Positions 1 through 7,971 are shown, numbered from the stretch's first letter. The stretch is 24,414 nucleotides of DNA from JANSXG01 sp965652425 (GCA_965652425.1 CBFGVX010000048.1:1-24414); one strand, 5' to 3'. Notes: generated from the letters alone by a model not told the origin. Program-made: numbers and translations.

Positions 1-2
1 CG

Positions 3-107
3 CACGCGACGCTCTACTCGGCCATGCTGCGGGAGATCAAGGGGAAAGGGGAGAATAGCAGGTTCGTGCAGGCGGAGCGGGGGAGGTTTGGGGCCACAAC
101 TCACTAA
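3..107 (+). CDS. C-terminal fragment of HARE-HTH domain protein (cut by window start)
   Basis: The open frame from base 3 to the TAA at 105-107 encodes 34 residues containing HATLYSAMLREI, then KGKGENSRFV and ERGRFG. This is the second half of the HARE-HTH fold, a winged helix found at the ends of RNA polymerase delta subunits, some restriction enzymes and many planctomycete DNA-binding proteins: a helix with TLYSAMLREI, a glycine/lysine turn, then SRFVxxERGxF. Only the last residues of the gene are inside the window, so its length, partner domains and role cannot be told. It reads toward the accessory gene at 216. The domain call rests on motif recognition and is fairly secure; any function beyond probable nucleic-acid binding would be guesswork. 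Confidence 0.65.
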   Translation, partial: HATLYSAMLREIKGKGENSRFVQAERGRFGATTH

Positions 108-215
108 TCACATCCTCCAACATCGGAAGAACGCCGTGCTGTCTAACTATGAAGCTTGACGTCGTGAGCACACATCGTGTCTATTGATCGGGTACACCTC
201 GGTAGGAGAAGCGCG

Positions 216-899
216 ATGTGCGAGCATACTGCCCCCCCGGATATGCCTTGGTTTCTTGCTGCGATCATCGAAGTGTCGAAAGAGAAGCGGGTTCGATGTC
301 AGCGCCCTGAATGTGTACAGACGGTGTGGAAAGCGATCCACATGATCATTTGGGCGGACGGTCGTATCGAGTGCTGGGGGGGGAACTGCTTTGATGAGTA
401 CCTTGCCAGATCTGCTACCCCCGACCAATTGGTTCCAAGATGGTCTTCGGATGGTGGTGGGGGGGGAGGGCACAGGTTGACTGAAGAGCAGCGAGCGATG
501 CTCGATGTGAACCGTGAAGAGCTGATCAGGCAAATCGAAAACGAGTGGAATGTTCAGAAACTGCGGCAGGAAGAGCAGGCAAAGACGGCCGCGGAACTCG
601 AAGCCAAGCTGAAGGCTGAGCGAGATGAACAGATCAGTCAAGAGCTAGCGCAAGAGGCGATGTCTATTTCAGCAAGGAAGTCTGGGGGAATCCGGCCATT
701 TAGCGATTCTGCGAAGGTTTACCGCAGCCAGCATTCACCTGAGATTCGCGAGCCCACCGACCCTCGATATATCGAGATCAGAGAGCGAGAAAAGGAGATC
801 TGGACGAACTCAGGTAGAAGCTTTGCGAGCCGTTACGACTGGCGGACACTGGTCGAGAATGCGATCACGAAGTACCGTCGGCGTTACCCGGATGCTTGA
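216..899 (+). CDS. Uncharacterised Cys4, coiled-coil protein
   Basis: A 227-residue protein that I do not recognise. The ATG at 216 is preferred over a GTG 39 nt upstream because GGTAGGAGA (201-209) sits at Shine-Dalgarno distance before it. Two CxxxxC pairs, C28/C33 and C53/C58 (the second as CWGGNC), could bind a zinc ion in a small zinc-ribbon-like N-terminal module. A poly-glycine linker follows at about residues 80-85. Residues about 88-150 are rich in E, Q, K and A and look like a long helix or coiled coil. The C-terminus is basic and includes KYRRRYPDA. Base composition is visibly more AT-rich than in the transport operons, as expected for accessory DNA. No catalytic motif is visible. 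It might be an adaptor or nucleic-acid-binding protein of a mobile region, but this is inference. Confidence 0.6.
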   Translation: MCEHTAPPDMPWFLAAIIEVSKEKRVRCQRPECVQTVWKAIHMIIWADGRIECWGGNCFDEYLARSATPDQLVPRWSSDGGGGGGHRLTEEQRAMLDVNREELIRQIENEWNVQKLRQEEQAKTAAELEAKLKAERDEQISQELAQEAMSISARKSGGIRPFSDSAKVYRSQHSPEIREPTDPRYIEIREREKEIWTNSGRSFASRYDWRTLVENAITKYRRRYPDA

Positions 900-1044
900 T
901 GGTGAGCTGTGGCTACGGCTATCCGTCCAATCGTCCTCGCGATGTACCCGTGGTCTCCGGTAGCATCGAAAACGCCAAGTTCTTCGTACTGCTTCGCGTC
1001 GTACCGGGTGCCATCGTCTGTTGTGGCTACGCAAGCTGGCATGA

Positions 1045-1214
1045 CCGCTCCCCGTGTCAGCTACCTACTGCACCTGACACGGCTGGGTCCGACGGTGGTC
1101 CGGGCCGTCCTCACGGGCACGATCGATGAGCAGGTCACGATCAAGGACCTGCACAAGGCCGCGGACCATCTGGACTGGTCGCTCCAGGCCGCGGCTCTGA
1201 ACATCGAGAATTGA
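1045..1214 (+). pseudogene. Remnant resembling C-terminus of planctomycete recombinase-type proteins
   Basis: Within an open frame that starts at 909, residues encoded from about 1045 read APRVSYLLHLTRLGPTVV, then VLTGTIDEQVTIKDLHK, then LDWSLQ. This has the layout of the short HTH/C-terminal segment in planctomycete recombinase-type or ParB-like proteins: (R)VS-xLL-xLTxLxP, a helix ending in L-x-G, a T-x-x-x-L helix and a closing LDW-x-x-Q. The first 45 or so codons of the frame (909-1044) look unlike coding sequence, and no Shine-Dalgarno site precedes it. I therefore read this as the surviving 3' end of a decayed gene, not an intact 101-residue protein. The family assignment is by pattern only. 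A short intact HTH protein is a less likely alternative. Confidence 0.4.
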
Positions 1215-1405
1215 TCCCCGGCAAGGAGCCGGTTCGATCGCGCCGCTGGGCGTTCAAACGGCTCGATCTGACCGGTATGATCACCACGCAAATCGCAAAC
1301 AGAGATCGGGGAGTCGAGATCTCGCCAAATGGCCCAGGTAAGGCGTCTCAAACCGCTCTCTATCAATGTGGGATCGCCGAATAAGCCCGATATATTGGGA
1401 GATCC
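1215..1405. other. Intergenic stretch, nothing recognised
   Basis: About 190 bases between the recombinase-like remnant and the tRNA terminator. I see no open frame with coding character, no strong inverted repeat and no duplicate of the tRNA 3' end. Confidence 0.4.
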
Positions 1406-1440
1406 AAAAACGACAAGGGCTCTCCAAACGGAGAACCCTT
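1406..1440 (-). terminator. Intrinsic terminator of tRNA-Ser
   Basis: On the minus strand an 11-bp stem (1440-1430 with 1425-1415, one G-T wobble) closes a 4-nt GTTT loop. It is followed by GTCG and a run of five T (1410-1406). It begins nine bases after the tRNA 3' end and probably ends both the tRNA transcript and any read-through from the mnh operon. Confidence 0.85.
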
Positions 1441-1448
1441 GTGCCAAG

Positions 1449-1535
1449 CGGAGGGGGGGGGATTCGAACCCCCGATGACCCGAAGGCCATACTGGATTTC
1501 GAATCCAGCGCGTTCAACCGCTCTGCCACCCCTCC
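1449..1535 (-). tRNA. tRNA-Ser(CGA)
   Basis: An 87-nt class II tRNA on the minus strand. The acceptor stem is GGAGGGG (1535-1529) paired with CCCCTCC (1456-1450), with discriminator G at 1449. The anticodon stem is CTGGA/TCCAG around the loop TTCGAAA, giving anticodon CGA at 1501-1499, which reads UCG serine codons. A long variable arm follows (TATGGCCTTCGGGTCAT), the serine hallmark. The T-arm is a GGGGG/CCCCC stem around TTCGAAT. The terminal CCA is not encoded (GCTT follows), so it must be added after transcription. The gene faces the accessory region with its 3' end, the usual integration side for mobile elements. Confidence 0.97.
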
Positions 1536-1543
1536 GGCGGGGT

Positions 1544-1565
1544 CGCGGCTGTGGGGTCAGCCGCG
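1544..1565 (-). other. Hairpin in tRNA leader / after mnhG
   Basis: A perfect 8-bp inverted repeat, CGCGGCTG (1544-1551) with CAGCCGCG (1558-1565), around a 6-nt loop. It lies between mnhG and the tRNA and has no T-run on the minus side. It could be a processing or attenuation structure, or the remains of an mnh terminator. Confidence 0.5.
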
Positions 1566-1576
1566 GCGGGAGGGAA

Positions 1577-1605
1577 ACTATACCAGCGGTCGAGCAGGCC
1601 GTCAC
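1577..1605 (-). promoter_or_regulatory. Candidate sigma-70 promoter for tRNA-Ser
   Basis: On the minus strand GTGACG (1605-1600), a 17-nt spacer and TATAGT (1582-1577) resemble -35 and -10 boxes. Transcription would begin about 35 nt before the tRNA 5' end. It lies just after the mnhG stop, so the tRNA need not depend on the operon. Confidence 0.45.
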
Positions 1606-1632
1606 GCCCCAGTGGGGCATGGAATCCGGGGA

Positions 1633-2118
1633 TTACGCGCTGATACGCAACCGGCAGGACCGGGAGGAGCGAGAAGGGGTATCGGTCCCGGGGATGCCGA
1701 TCTCGTCGTCGGTGGCGGCCATGTCTGGGTTGGCCTTGTCCTCGGCGAGCTCATCGGAGAGCGTGCGATCCCACTGCGGGAGCTTACCGTGGTGGGCGGC
1801 TTTGGCGAGCAGGTGGGCACCGATGGGCGTGGCGATGTAGGTGAAGATGATGACCGTGGCCGATTTGGCGACCACCTCGAGCGTCCAGAGATGCAGGCCG
1901 GCGGCGATCAACATGCCGGTCAGACCAAGGGTGGTGCACTTGGAGGCGGCGTGCATGCGCGAGTAGGCGTCTGGCAGTCGGAGCACCCCGAGAACACCGA
2001 CGAACATGAAGAACAGTCCGACCGTCAGCGCGAGGATGGCGAGCAGGTCACGGACGCCGCTGACCGTGAAGGACGCGCCGGAGGCGGTTTCGGCGGCGAG
2101 GGTGAGGGCGGTGGTCAT
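1633..2118 (-). CDS. mnhG: Na+/H+ antiporter subunit G (MnhG/MrpG)
   Basis: A 161-residue membrane protein and the last gene of the antiporter operon. Three hydrophobic segments lie at about residues 22-45, 65-80 and 85-105, and the family signature is clear: FFMFVGVLGVLRLPDAYSRMHAASKCTTLG, where the R-L-P-D-x-Y-x-R-x-H-A stretch is diagnostic for MnhG/PhaG. MrpG is a small required subunit of the multisubunit antiporter that exchanges cytoplasmic Na+ for external H+. The ATG overlaps the TGA of mnhF (ATGA, 2118-2115), which suggests translational coupling. The tail after about residue 115 is hydrophilic, acidic then basic, and longer than in many homologues (usually 100-130 residues), so the extra 35-45 residues may be a cytoplasmic extension. 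Confidence 0.93.
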   Translation of the reverse strand: MTTALTLAAETASGASFTVSGVRDLLAILALTVGLFFMFVGVLGVLRLPDAYSRMHAASKCTTLGLTGMLIAAGLHLWTLEVVAKSATVIIFTYIATPIGAHLLAKAAHHGKLPQWDRTLSDELAEDKANPDMAATDDEIGIPGTDTPSRSSRSCRLRISA

Positions 2119-2429
2119 TGGGCAGCTCCTCTGCGCCCGATGAACTGGGCGAAGGCGAGAGTCGAAACGAATCCGAGGATCGAGACGATGAGCACCGTGT
2201 CGAAGGTGACGATGGTCTCAAAGCGGATGGACACGAGCAGAACCAGCCCCGCGATCTGGACGGCGATGGTGTCGGAGGACAGGCCTCGATCGACGAGGGT
2301 GGGTCCATTGATGATGCGGTAGAGGCACATCACGGTGGCGATGGAGATCAGCACGATCCCGGCATCGATCAGCAGGAAGAGCGCGTTCTCGATCGTGCTG
2401 TCAGCGCTGGCGAGAGTCAGGATGCTCAT
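2115..2429 (-). CDS. mnhF: Na+/H+ antiporter subunit F (MnhF/MrpF)
   Basis: A 104-residue protein of normal MrpF length with three hydrophobic segments (about 15-37, 55-68, 76-96). It carries the family core YRIINGPTLVDRGLSSDTIA: in MrpF proteins the R-x-x-x-G-P-x-x-x-D-R-x-x-x-x-D pattern follows the first membrane segment. The start is fixed by an ATGA overlap with the end of mnhE (2429-2426), and there is no other good ATG. MrpF is a small structural subunit of the complex; in studied bacteria loss of any subunit abolishes activity. A longer open frame extends upstream of this start, but those extra residues are an out-of-frame shadow of mnhE. Confidence 0.92.
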   Translation of the reverse strand: MSILTLASADSTIENALFLLIDAGIVLISIATVMCLYRIINGPTLVDRGLSSDTIAVQIAGLVLLVSIRFETIVTFDTVLIVSILGFVSTLAFAQFIGRRGAAQ

Positions 2430-2899
2430 GAGAACACCGCCTTTCTGAGTCGTGCGGACAGGTCGTCGATTTCGGCCAGCGTGGCGACGGGATCCTTGGC
2501 GTACATGCAGTGCAGGTACAGCCATTTCCCATCGGGGCTGATGTCCACGGCGAGCGTTCCGGGGGTGAGCGTGATGGCGTTGGCGAGGGTGGTCTTCTCG
2601 ACATCGGAGAGACCGTCGACGGGGTAGCGGAGGATGCGCGGGGACTGGTTGTGGGCGGGGGTGAGGATCTCCCAGGCGATCTGGAGGTTGGCCTTGACGA
2701 GGATCTTCACGAAGTAGCAGGCAAAGGCGAAGAGGCCCCAGACCCGCTTGTAGTAACTGCGCTGGCCGGTCACGCTGGAATAGGTGTTCACGACCACGGA
2801 GCCGACGATCATGCCGGCAACGAAGTTCCACGAGCTGAAACTCGCGGTGAGCAGGCACCAGACGACGGCGAGGAAGAGGTTGGAGGTGAGCTGTTTCAT
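2426..2899 (-). CDS. mnhE: Na+/H+ antiporter subunit E (MnhE/MrpE)
   Basis: A 157-residue protein starting MKQLTSNLFLAVVWCL. The start is set by an ATGA overlap with the mnhD stop (2899-2896); upstream residues in the same frame are a shadow of mnhD. The N-terminal two thirds is hydrophobic. The C-terminal half has the MrpE signature LANAITLTPGTLAVDISPDG followed by WLYLHCMYA, a conserved amphipathic domain that in related complexes packs against the large subunits. MrpE is needed for full Na+/H+ exchange. Length and motif match the family and nothing is missing. The surrounding operon makes the assignment secure. Confidence 0.93.
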   Translation of the reverse strand: MKQLTSNLFLAVVWCLLTASFSSWNFVAGMIVGSVVVNTYSSVTGQRSYYKRVWGLFAFACYFVKILVKANLQIAWEILTPAHNQSPRILRYPVDGLSDVEKTTLANAITLTPGTLAVDISPDGKWLYLHCMYAKDPVATLAEIDDLSARLRKAVFS

Positions 2900-4497
2900 G
2901 GTGTCACCGTAGTGGGGGTGGTGTTGGCGGCGGCGATCGCCGCGTTGGCGGGGGCACCGCGGGTTGGGTTGAGGTCGAGCACGCCGTCGATGTAGATCGA
3001 CGGATCGGCGATGGAGGCGGTGGCGGTCTGGGTCCATGAGTAGGACCGTTCAGCCCCGAGGCCGAGGGAGAGCGAGACGGCGAGGAGCAGGCCGACGCCG
3101 GCGTAGGCGAACGGGAGGGGGGTGTCGGGTCCGGCCTTCGCGCCGTCTGGGAGGTTCAGGAGCGGGCCCTTCAGTTCCGACCAGAAGGCGGTGATCCAGA
3201 CCCGGGCGATGGCGATCAGTGTGAAAACCGCGGCGAAGGTGGTCGCGCCGACGAGCCACCAGGAACCGGCCGAGGCACCCTCGCGCAGGAGCACGGCCTT
3301 GCCGTAGAAGCCCGAGAGCGGCGGAATGCCGACGAGACCCATGGCGAGCAGGAAGAAGCCGGTGGAGAGCAGCGGGTATCGGCGAGCGAGGCCGCCGAGC
3401 TCACGGAGATCGACCGAGCCGACGCGCCGTTCGATGATGCCCACGGTGAGCATGAGCCCGGCGATGATGATCATCTCCTGGGCCATGTAGTGCAGCGTGG
3501 CGGCGAACGACTCGTCGTTCATAAGCGTGACGCCAAAGATCAGGTAGCCCACATGGGCGATGAGGATCATCGCGATGATGCGGCGCAGGTTCGTCGCGCC
3601 GACGGCGCCCATGATGGCGAGGACCATCGTGACACCGGCGAGCAGCGCGAGGATGGTCCGGACCAGCGCGAGGTCATCGACGCCGGGGTTGGCGAAGGCC
3701 ATGGGGTACATGCGCAGGATGGCGTACACGCCCACCTTGGAGAGCAGCGCGGCGAAGACCGCGCCGATGCTGCTGGGCAGCGTGTGGTAGGTATCGGGCA
3801 GCCAGAACCACAGCGGGAACACCGCCGCCTTCAGGCAGAAGACGAAGAGCAGGGCGACGGAGAGGGCCTGGAATCCCGTTGGGAGCGCGCCCTCGTTCTC
3901 CGCGACGAAGCGGGCGAGGTCGGCGTAGTTCAGGGTGCCGGTGACGCCGTAGATCATGCCGGCGGTCAGCACGAAGACGGTGGAGCCGACGAGGTTGAGC
4001 ATGACATACTTGAACGCCTGAGACATCTGCTGGCGCGTGCCGCCGAGGCACATCAGCGCGTACGAGGCCATCAGCATGATCTCGAAGGCGACGAAGAGGT
4101 TGAACAGGTCGCCGGTGAGGAAGCTGAAGTTCACGCCGAGGATGAGCAGGTGATAGAGGGGGTGGAACCAGCCGCGCTCGATGTTGCGGGGAAGGATGTT
4201 CCACGCGTGGATGTAGGCCGCGATCGCGACGGTGAGCGCCACGGCGAGCAGTGTGCCCGAGAGGCCATCGAACACGATCGCGATGCCGTAAGGCGGCGCC
4301 CACTGGCCCATCATGGAGACATACATGGGATGTTCGCTGCCGATGCCCGAGAGAAGACCGAGCACGAGGCCGAGGTTGGCCAGCAGTGAAGTCAGGCCGA
4401 TGGCGCGGCACAGCGGCTTCGAGCGGCGTGTGAACGCACACAGAATGCCGGTGGCGAGCGGGATGGCCACGATGAGAGCGATGAGGTTCGGGTTCAC
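2896..4497 (-). CDS. mnhD: Na+/H+ antiporter subunit D (MnhD/MrpD)
   Basis: A 533-residue polytopic protein of the proton-conducting membrane transporter family, homologous to the NuoL/M/N subunits of complex I. The conserved proton-path acid is E139 in LFNLFVAFEIMLMASYAL. The conserved lysines are K223 (CLKAAVFPLWFWLPD) and K254 (ALLSKVGVYAILRM). About 14 membrane segments are expected. MrpD is one of the two large subunits that translocate ions. It starts with GTG at 4497, overlapping the mnhC stop (GTGA), and its stop overlaps mnhE. The last 60 residues, including the segment around SIYIDGVLDLNP, are soluble and less conserved. Confidence 0.95.
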   Translation of the reverse strand: MNPNLIALIVAIPLATGILCAFTRRSKPLCRAIGLTSLLANLGLVLGLLSGIGSEHPMYVSMMGQWAPPYGIAIVFDGLSGTLLAVALTVAIAAYIHAWNILPRNIERGWFHPLYHLLILGVNFSFLTGDLFNLFVAFEIMLMASYALMCLGGTRQQMSQAFKYVMLNLVGSTVFVLTAGMIYGVTGTLNYADLARFVAENEGALPTGFQALSVALLFVFCLKAAVFPLWFWLPDTYHTLPSSIGAVFAALLSKVGVYAILRMYPMAFANPGVDDLALVRTILALLAGVTMVLAIMGAVGATNLRRIIAMILIAHVGYLIFGVTLMNDESFAATLHYMAQEMIIIAGLMLTVGIIERRVGSVDLRELGGLARRYPLLSTGFFLLAMGLVGIPPLSGFYGKAVLLREGASAGSWWLVGATTFAAVFTLIAIARVWITAFWSELKGPLLNLPDGAKAGPDTPLPFAYAGVGLLLAVSLSLGLGAERSYSWTQTATASIADPSIYIDGVLDLNPTRGAPANAAIAAANTTPTTVTP

Positions 4498-4889
4498 GCT
4501 GCGGCCTCGCTGACGGGCTTGGTGATGGGTTCGGGACGATCCTCCGCCGAGAGCCGGTCCACATTCAGCGTCCGGGTCGTGCGGAAGGTGGTGACGAGGA
4601 GCGTCAGCAGGAACGCCATGATGGCGAAGCTGATCACGATTGATGTAAGGATGAGCGCCTGGGGAAGCGGGTCCACATGGATCCCGTTCACGCTGGTCCC
4701 GAGGACCGGCGCTCCCTTGACCACGCCGCCGGGAAGAACCGGCTGACCGGACATCGCGAGGATGCCCAGGTGCGCGGCGTGGCTGAACAGGAACACGCCC
4801 ATCGCCACCGACTTGAGCTCGCGCGACAGCAGCAGATACACGCTCACGGCGAAGATGACGGCAACGCAGATACCGAGAAGCAGGGTCAT
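4494..4889 (-). CDS. mnhC: Na+/H+ antiporter subunit C (MnhC/MrpC)
   Basis: A 131-residue NuoK-like subunit with three hydrophobic segments (about 4-22, 28-46 and 77-101). The family motif is DPLPQALILTSIVISFAIMAF, the DPxPQALVLTAIVI block shared by MrpC proteins. The N-terminus LLGICVAVIFAVSVYLLLSREL fits MrpC as well. It begins two bases after the MnhAB stop (TAG, 4894-4892) and overlaps mnhD by GTGA. MrpC contributes to the proton path at the interface between the large subunits. A 25-30-residue hydrophilic tail follows the last segment. The assignment is secure on motif and gene order. Confidence 0.94.
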   Translation of the reverse strand: MTLLLGICVAVIFAVSVYLLLSRELKSVAMGVFLFSHAAHLGILAMSGQPVLPGGVVKGAPVLGTSVNGIHVDPLPQALILTSIVISFAIMAFLLTLLVTTFRTTRTLNVDRLSAEDRPEPITKPVSEAAA

Positions 4890-4891
4890 GA

Positions 4892-7800
4892 CTATTCGAG
4901 CTCCTCTTCGAAGCGGTTGATGATGCCGACGCTGACCGCGATCACGACAATGAACACGCCGAGGTCGAAGAACATCACGCTGGTCCAGTGGAACGGCGAG
5001 TCCGCACCGGGCAGCGGGATGTACCCCTGCGAACTCGTGAAGAACGGTTGGCCGATCAGCATGGGGATCAGTCCGGTCGCGATGGCGATGGCAAGGCCGA
5101 TCGCGCCCATCACGCCCGGCGTGACCGGCACCAGACGACGCAGCGCATCACCGCCCTCGGACATGCGGTAGGCCGCGAGCGCGACCGCCGCGATCAATCC
5201 GGCGATGAACCCGCCTCCCGGCTCGTTGTGACCCTTGAAGAAGATGTACCCGGCGAACAGAAGACTGATCGGCAGGATGAGCTTCATCGCCGTACGCAGC
5301 AGAACCGAGCGCAGATGCGGCTGCGGTCCGTTGATCAGTGTCGGATGGCCTTCCGCGAGATCACGCGGAGCCGGAACCGCGCTGAGCAGCGCGAGCACGC
5401 CCATCAGCGTGATCGCCAGCACGGTAATCTCACCCACGGTGTCGTAGCCGCGGAAGTCGACGAGGATGACATTGACGACATTGTCGCCGCCGCCGCCGCG
5501 CCCTCCGGAATCGTCGGTTATGCCCTTGTACGAATTCTTCAGAAACCACCCGCCCAACCGAGAGCTGTCGGCCGCCGCAAGTTTCGGTCCCGCGTAAGTC
5601 GATTTGCCGTTTCCGCCCGAGGGTGCTGCGACGGGGATGGTGTCATGACCCAGCGACGCAAGCTCGACCTGCCTCTGGTGGTCCTCATACGCAGCGATCG
5701 CCGACTGATCGGCGACCGACCCGGCGTGCAGCACGACCCACGCCATCACGCAGCCCACTATGCTCGCGAAGATCGCACGCGGCATGACCGGAATGCGACG
5801 GTGTTGCTTCGGTTCCTCAGGCAGCAGCCGAAGCGCGAGCATGAACAGCACCACGCTGATGATCTCGAACATCATCTGCGTCAGCGCGAGATCGGGCGCC
5901 TGATACACAAGGTACATGCCCATGACCGCGAATCCGCACGCACCGAGCACGAGCACACGGACCGCACGGATCTTGACCACCGGCAGGATAAGCGCGCTCG
6001 CGCAGATCAGAATCGTGAGCAGCACACCCGCCAGGATGTACGGAACCGGTGCGTACGAGAGCGGTGCGATCGACGGCCAGGACAGCATCGAACCGTCGCC
6101 CAGCAGCATCGCGCTGAACACGCCGGCCAGCAGCACGCTCAGCGTCGCGATCGTGTAGGTCCGGAGGTTGCCGTTCTGCAGCTTCGCGAAGACCGAATGC
6201 CCCAATGATTCCGCGCCACGGTACGCGCCGGGGAACAGCGCGTTATGGGCATCGGCGACCGGTCGCTTCAGCAGCCCGGAGAAGCCGAGCGCGAGGCCGC
6301 CGGCGATGGCCAGGCCGGACATGTACAGCGGGAGCGAAGGATGCGTGATGGCGTAGAAGAAGCTGGGGAGATGGCTCCAGTAGAGCTTGTCGGTTTCGAG
6401 TGCGCCAAAGACGGTTTCGAACGCGCCCGGTGCGATGCCGCCGAGGAACTGCACCAGCAGAATCGCCGCGGCGGGCCACCAGATGCACCACGCCCAGAAG
6501 CCGTGCTCGTGGATCTCGTGATGAGTTTCCGCACGCTCAGCATCATGGTGGTGCTCTTCTGCAGCATCGCGAGCCAGGAATGTCCGGGTGAGCCGCACGA
6601 AGATGGCGACATTGCACATCGCCGTCAGCACAGCCATCGCCATCACGCCCCAGAACAGCGGGGTGGTGTCGAGGGCGTGGTAGATCTGATAGAGGAACGC
6701 TTCCTTGGCGGTGAAGCTGAGCGTGAACGGCAAACCCGCCATCGCGTACGCGGCAAGGATGCCGATCAGCGCGAGGTGCCGGTGCGTGCGCCAGAGGCCT
6801 TTGAGCTGGGAGAGTTCGGTCTTGTGCGTGAGGTGGATGATCGCGCCCGCGATGATGAACAGCGGGGCCTTGTACACGGCGTGGTTCAGGATCTGCGTGA
6901 CGGGCCAGACGATGTTGGCGATGGTGTGGTCGTCGTGGCTGTAGTTCGTGCCGCCGAGGCCGTAGGCGCAGGTGAGCAGGCCGAGCTGGCTGACCGTGGT
7001 GTAGGCGAAGATGCGCTTGAGTCCGTCCGAGCGGAGCGCGAGGTACCCGCCGAGCAGCATGGTCGTCGCGCCGAAGAACACGAGCGTGGGTGTCCACCAC
7101 TCGAGATCGCGCATCGTCGGGTACAGGCGGGCGAAGAGGTACACACCGGCCTTGACCATGGTGGCCGAGTGCAGGTACGCCGAGACGGGGGTGGGGGCCG
7201 CCATCGCGCCCGGGAGCCAGAAGTGCAGCGGCCACTGGGCGGACTTCGCCGCGGCACCCGCGAACATCAGGAAGAACGCGACGGTGAGCAGACCGGCGTC
7301 GACGCCGGGCATCTCGGAGATCGGCGCGGTCAGTGTTGAGAAAGACCACTCCCCGGTCGCCGCGCCGAGGGTCACAAGCCCGCCGAGCAGGACGAGCCCG
7401 CCCATGCCGGTGGTGCACAAGGCCTGGAGCGCGAGCTTGAGGGACTTGGGATCTTCGCGGTACCAGCCAATCAGAAGGAACGACGAGATGCTGGTGAGTT
7501 CCCAGAACAGGAACATGCCCAGGAAGCTGTCGGAGAGAACCACGCCGAGCATGGCCGTCGCGAAGAGGCCGAGGGTGGGGTAGAAGCGCCACAGGGATTC
7601 TTCATCCCGTCCGAAGTAGCCGCGGGCGTAGAGGACGATGAGGCAGCCGATCACCGAGACGAGCAGGGCGAAGAAGGCGCCGAGCGGGTCGGCGTTCATC
7701 GCGAGGGACATGTTCAGCGAGGGGGCGAAGGGGATGGAGACCGGGCCGGATTCGAGGCCGTGCTGGCCGATCCAGGCGAGGACCAGACCGGCAGAGGCGG

Positions 7801-7918
7801 CGGGCCCGGCGAGTATGGTGAGCACGCGGGCGGTGACGGCCGGCTTGGGCAGCAGCATGGTGACGATCCCGGCAATGACCGGGGCGAACACCGCGAGCAG
7901 CAGCGACATGTCTGGCAT
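4892..7918 (-). CDS. mnhA: Fused Na+/H+ antiporter subunits A and B (MnhAB/MrpAB)
   Basis: A 1008-residue protein and first gene of the Mrp operon. Residues 1 to about 480 are the proton-conducting core: E140 in FLFWELTSISSFLLIGW, K225 in AAAKSAQWPLHFWLPGAM, and H250 with K256 in SAYLHSATMVKAGVY. Then come the long MrpA-specific extension and a domain with VKIRAVRVLVLGACGFAVMGM and DLALTQMMFE (MbhD-type), followed by the VNVILVDFRGYDT block. From about residue 865 to the end the sequence is a complete MnhB subunit, with GHNEPGGGFIAGL near 895-905. Fusion of A and B is known in some bacteria; here it means no separate mnhB exists. A charged, His-rich loop follows residue 455. ATG at 7918 is chosen; a second ATG three codons on is equally possible. 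No strong Shine-Dalgarno site is visible. Confidence 0.95.
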   Translation of the reverse strand: MPDMSLLLAVFAPVIAGIVTMLLPKPAVTARVLTILAGPAASAGLVLAWIGQHGLESGPVSIPFAPSLNMSLAMNADPLGAFFALLVSVIGCLIVLYARGYFGRDEESLWRFYPTLGLFATAMLGVVLSDSFLGMFLFWELTSISSFLLIGWYREDPKSLKLALQALCTTGMGGLVLLGGLVTLGAATGEWSFSTLTAPISEMPGVDAGLLTVAFFLMFAGAAAKSAQWPLHFWLPGAMAAPTPVSAYLHSATMVKAGVYLFARLYPTMRDLEWWTPTLVFFGATTMLLGGYLALRSDGLKRIFAYTTVSQLGLLTCAYGLGGTNYSHDDHTIANIVWPVTQILNHAVYKAPLFIIAGAIIHLTHKTELSQLKGLWRTHRHLALIGILAAYAMAGLPFTLSFTAKEAFLYQIYHALDTTPLFWGVMAMAVLTAMCNVAIFVRLTRTFLARDAAEEHHHDAERAETHHEIHEHGFWAWCIWWPAAAILLVQFLGGIAPGAFETVFGALETDKLYWSHLPSFFYAITHPSLPLYMSGLAIAGGLALGFSGLLKRPVADAHNALFPGAYRGAESLGHSVFAKLQNGNLRTYTIATLSVLLAGVFSAMLLGDGSMLSWPSIAPLSYAPVPYILAGVLLTILICASALILPVVKIRAVRVLVLGACGFAVMGMYLVYQAPDLALTQMMFEIISVVLFMLALRLLPEEPKQHRRIPVMPRAIFASIVGCVMAWVVLHAGSVADQSAIAAYEDHQRQVELASLGHDTIPVAAPSGGNGKSTYAGPKLAAADSSRLGGWFLKNSYKGITDDSGGRGGGGDNVVNVILVDFRGYDTVGEITVLAITLMGVLALLSAVPAPRDLAEGHPTLINGPQPHLRSVLLRTAMKLILPISLLFAGYIFFKGHNEPGGGFIAGLIAAVALAAYRMSEGGDALRRLVPVTPGVMGAIGLAIAIATGLIPMLIGQPFFTSSQGYIPLPGADSPFHWTSVMFFDLGVFIVVIAVSVGIINRFEEELE

Positions 7919-7971
7919 GGCGAGGGTCTCGTCTTGGCGTGAAGGAAATAGACACGCGAACGGGGCAGAGT

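Noticed and set aside
1281..1620. Small minus-strand frames reading LNALDSKSSMAFGSSGVRIPPPP and similar
   Set aside because: These are translations of the tRNA-Ser sequence itself.
3490..6208. Long plus-strand open frames (3490-4389, 4988-6208) opposite the mnh genes
   Set aside because: Their translations are charged, repetitive His/Arg/Glu/Asp text with no domain, and the opposite strand carries clear membrane subunits.
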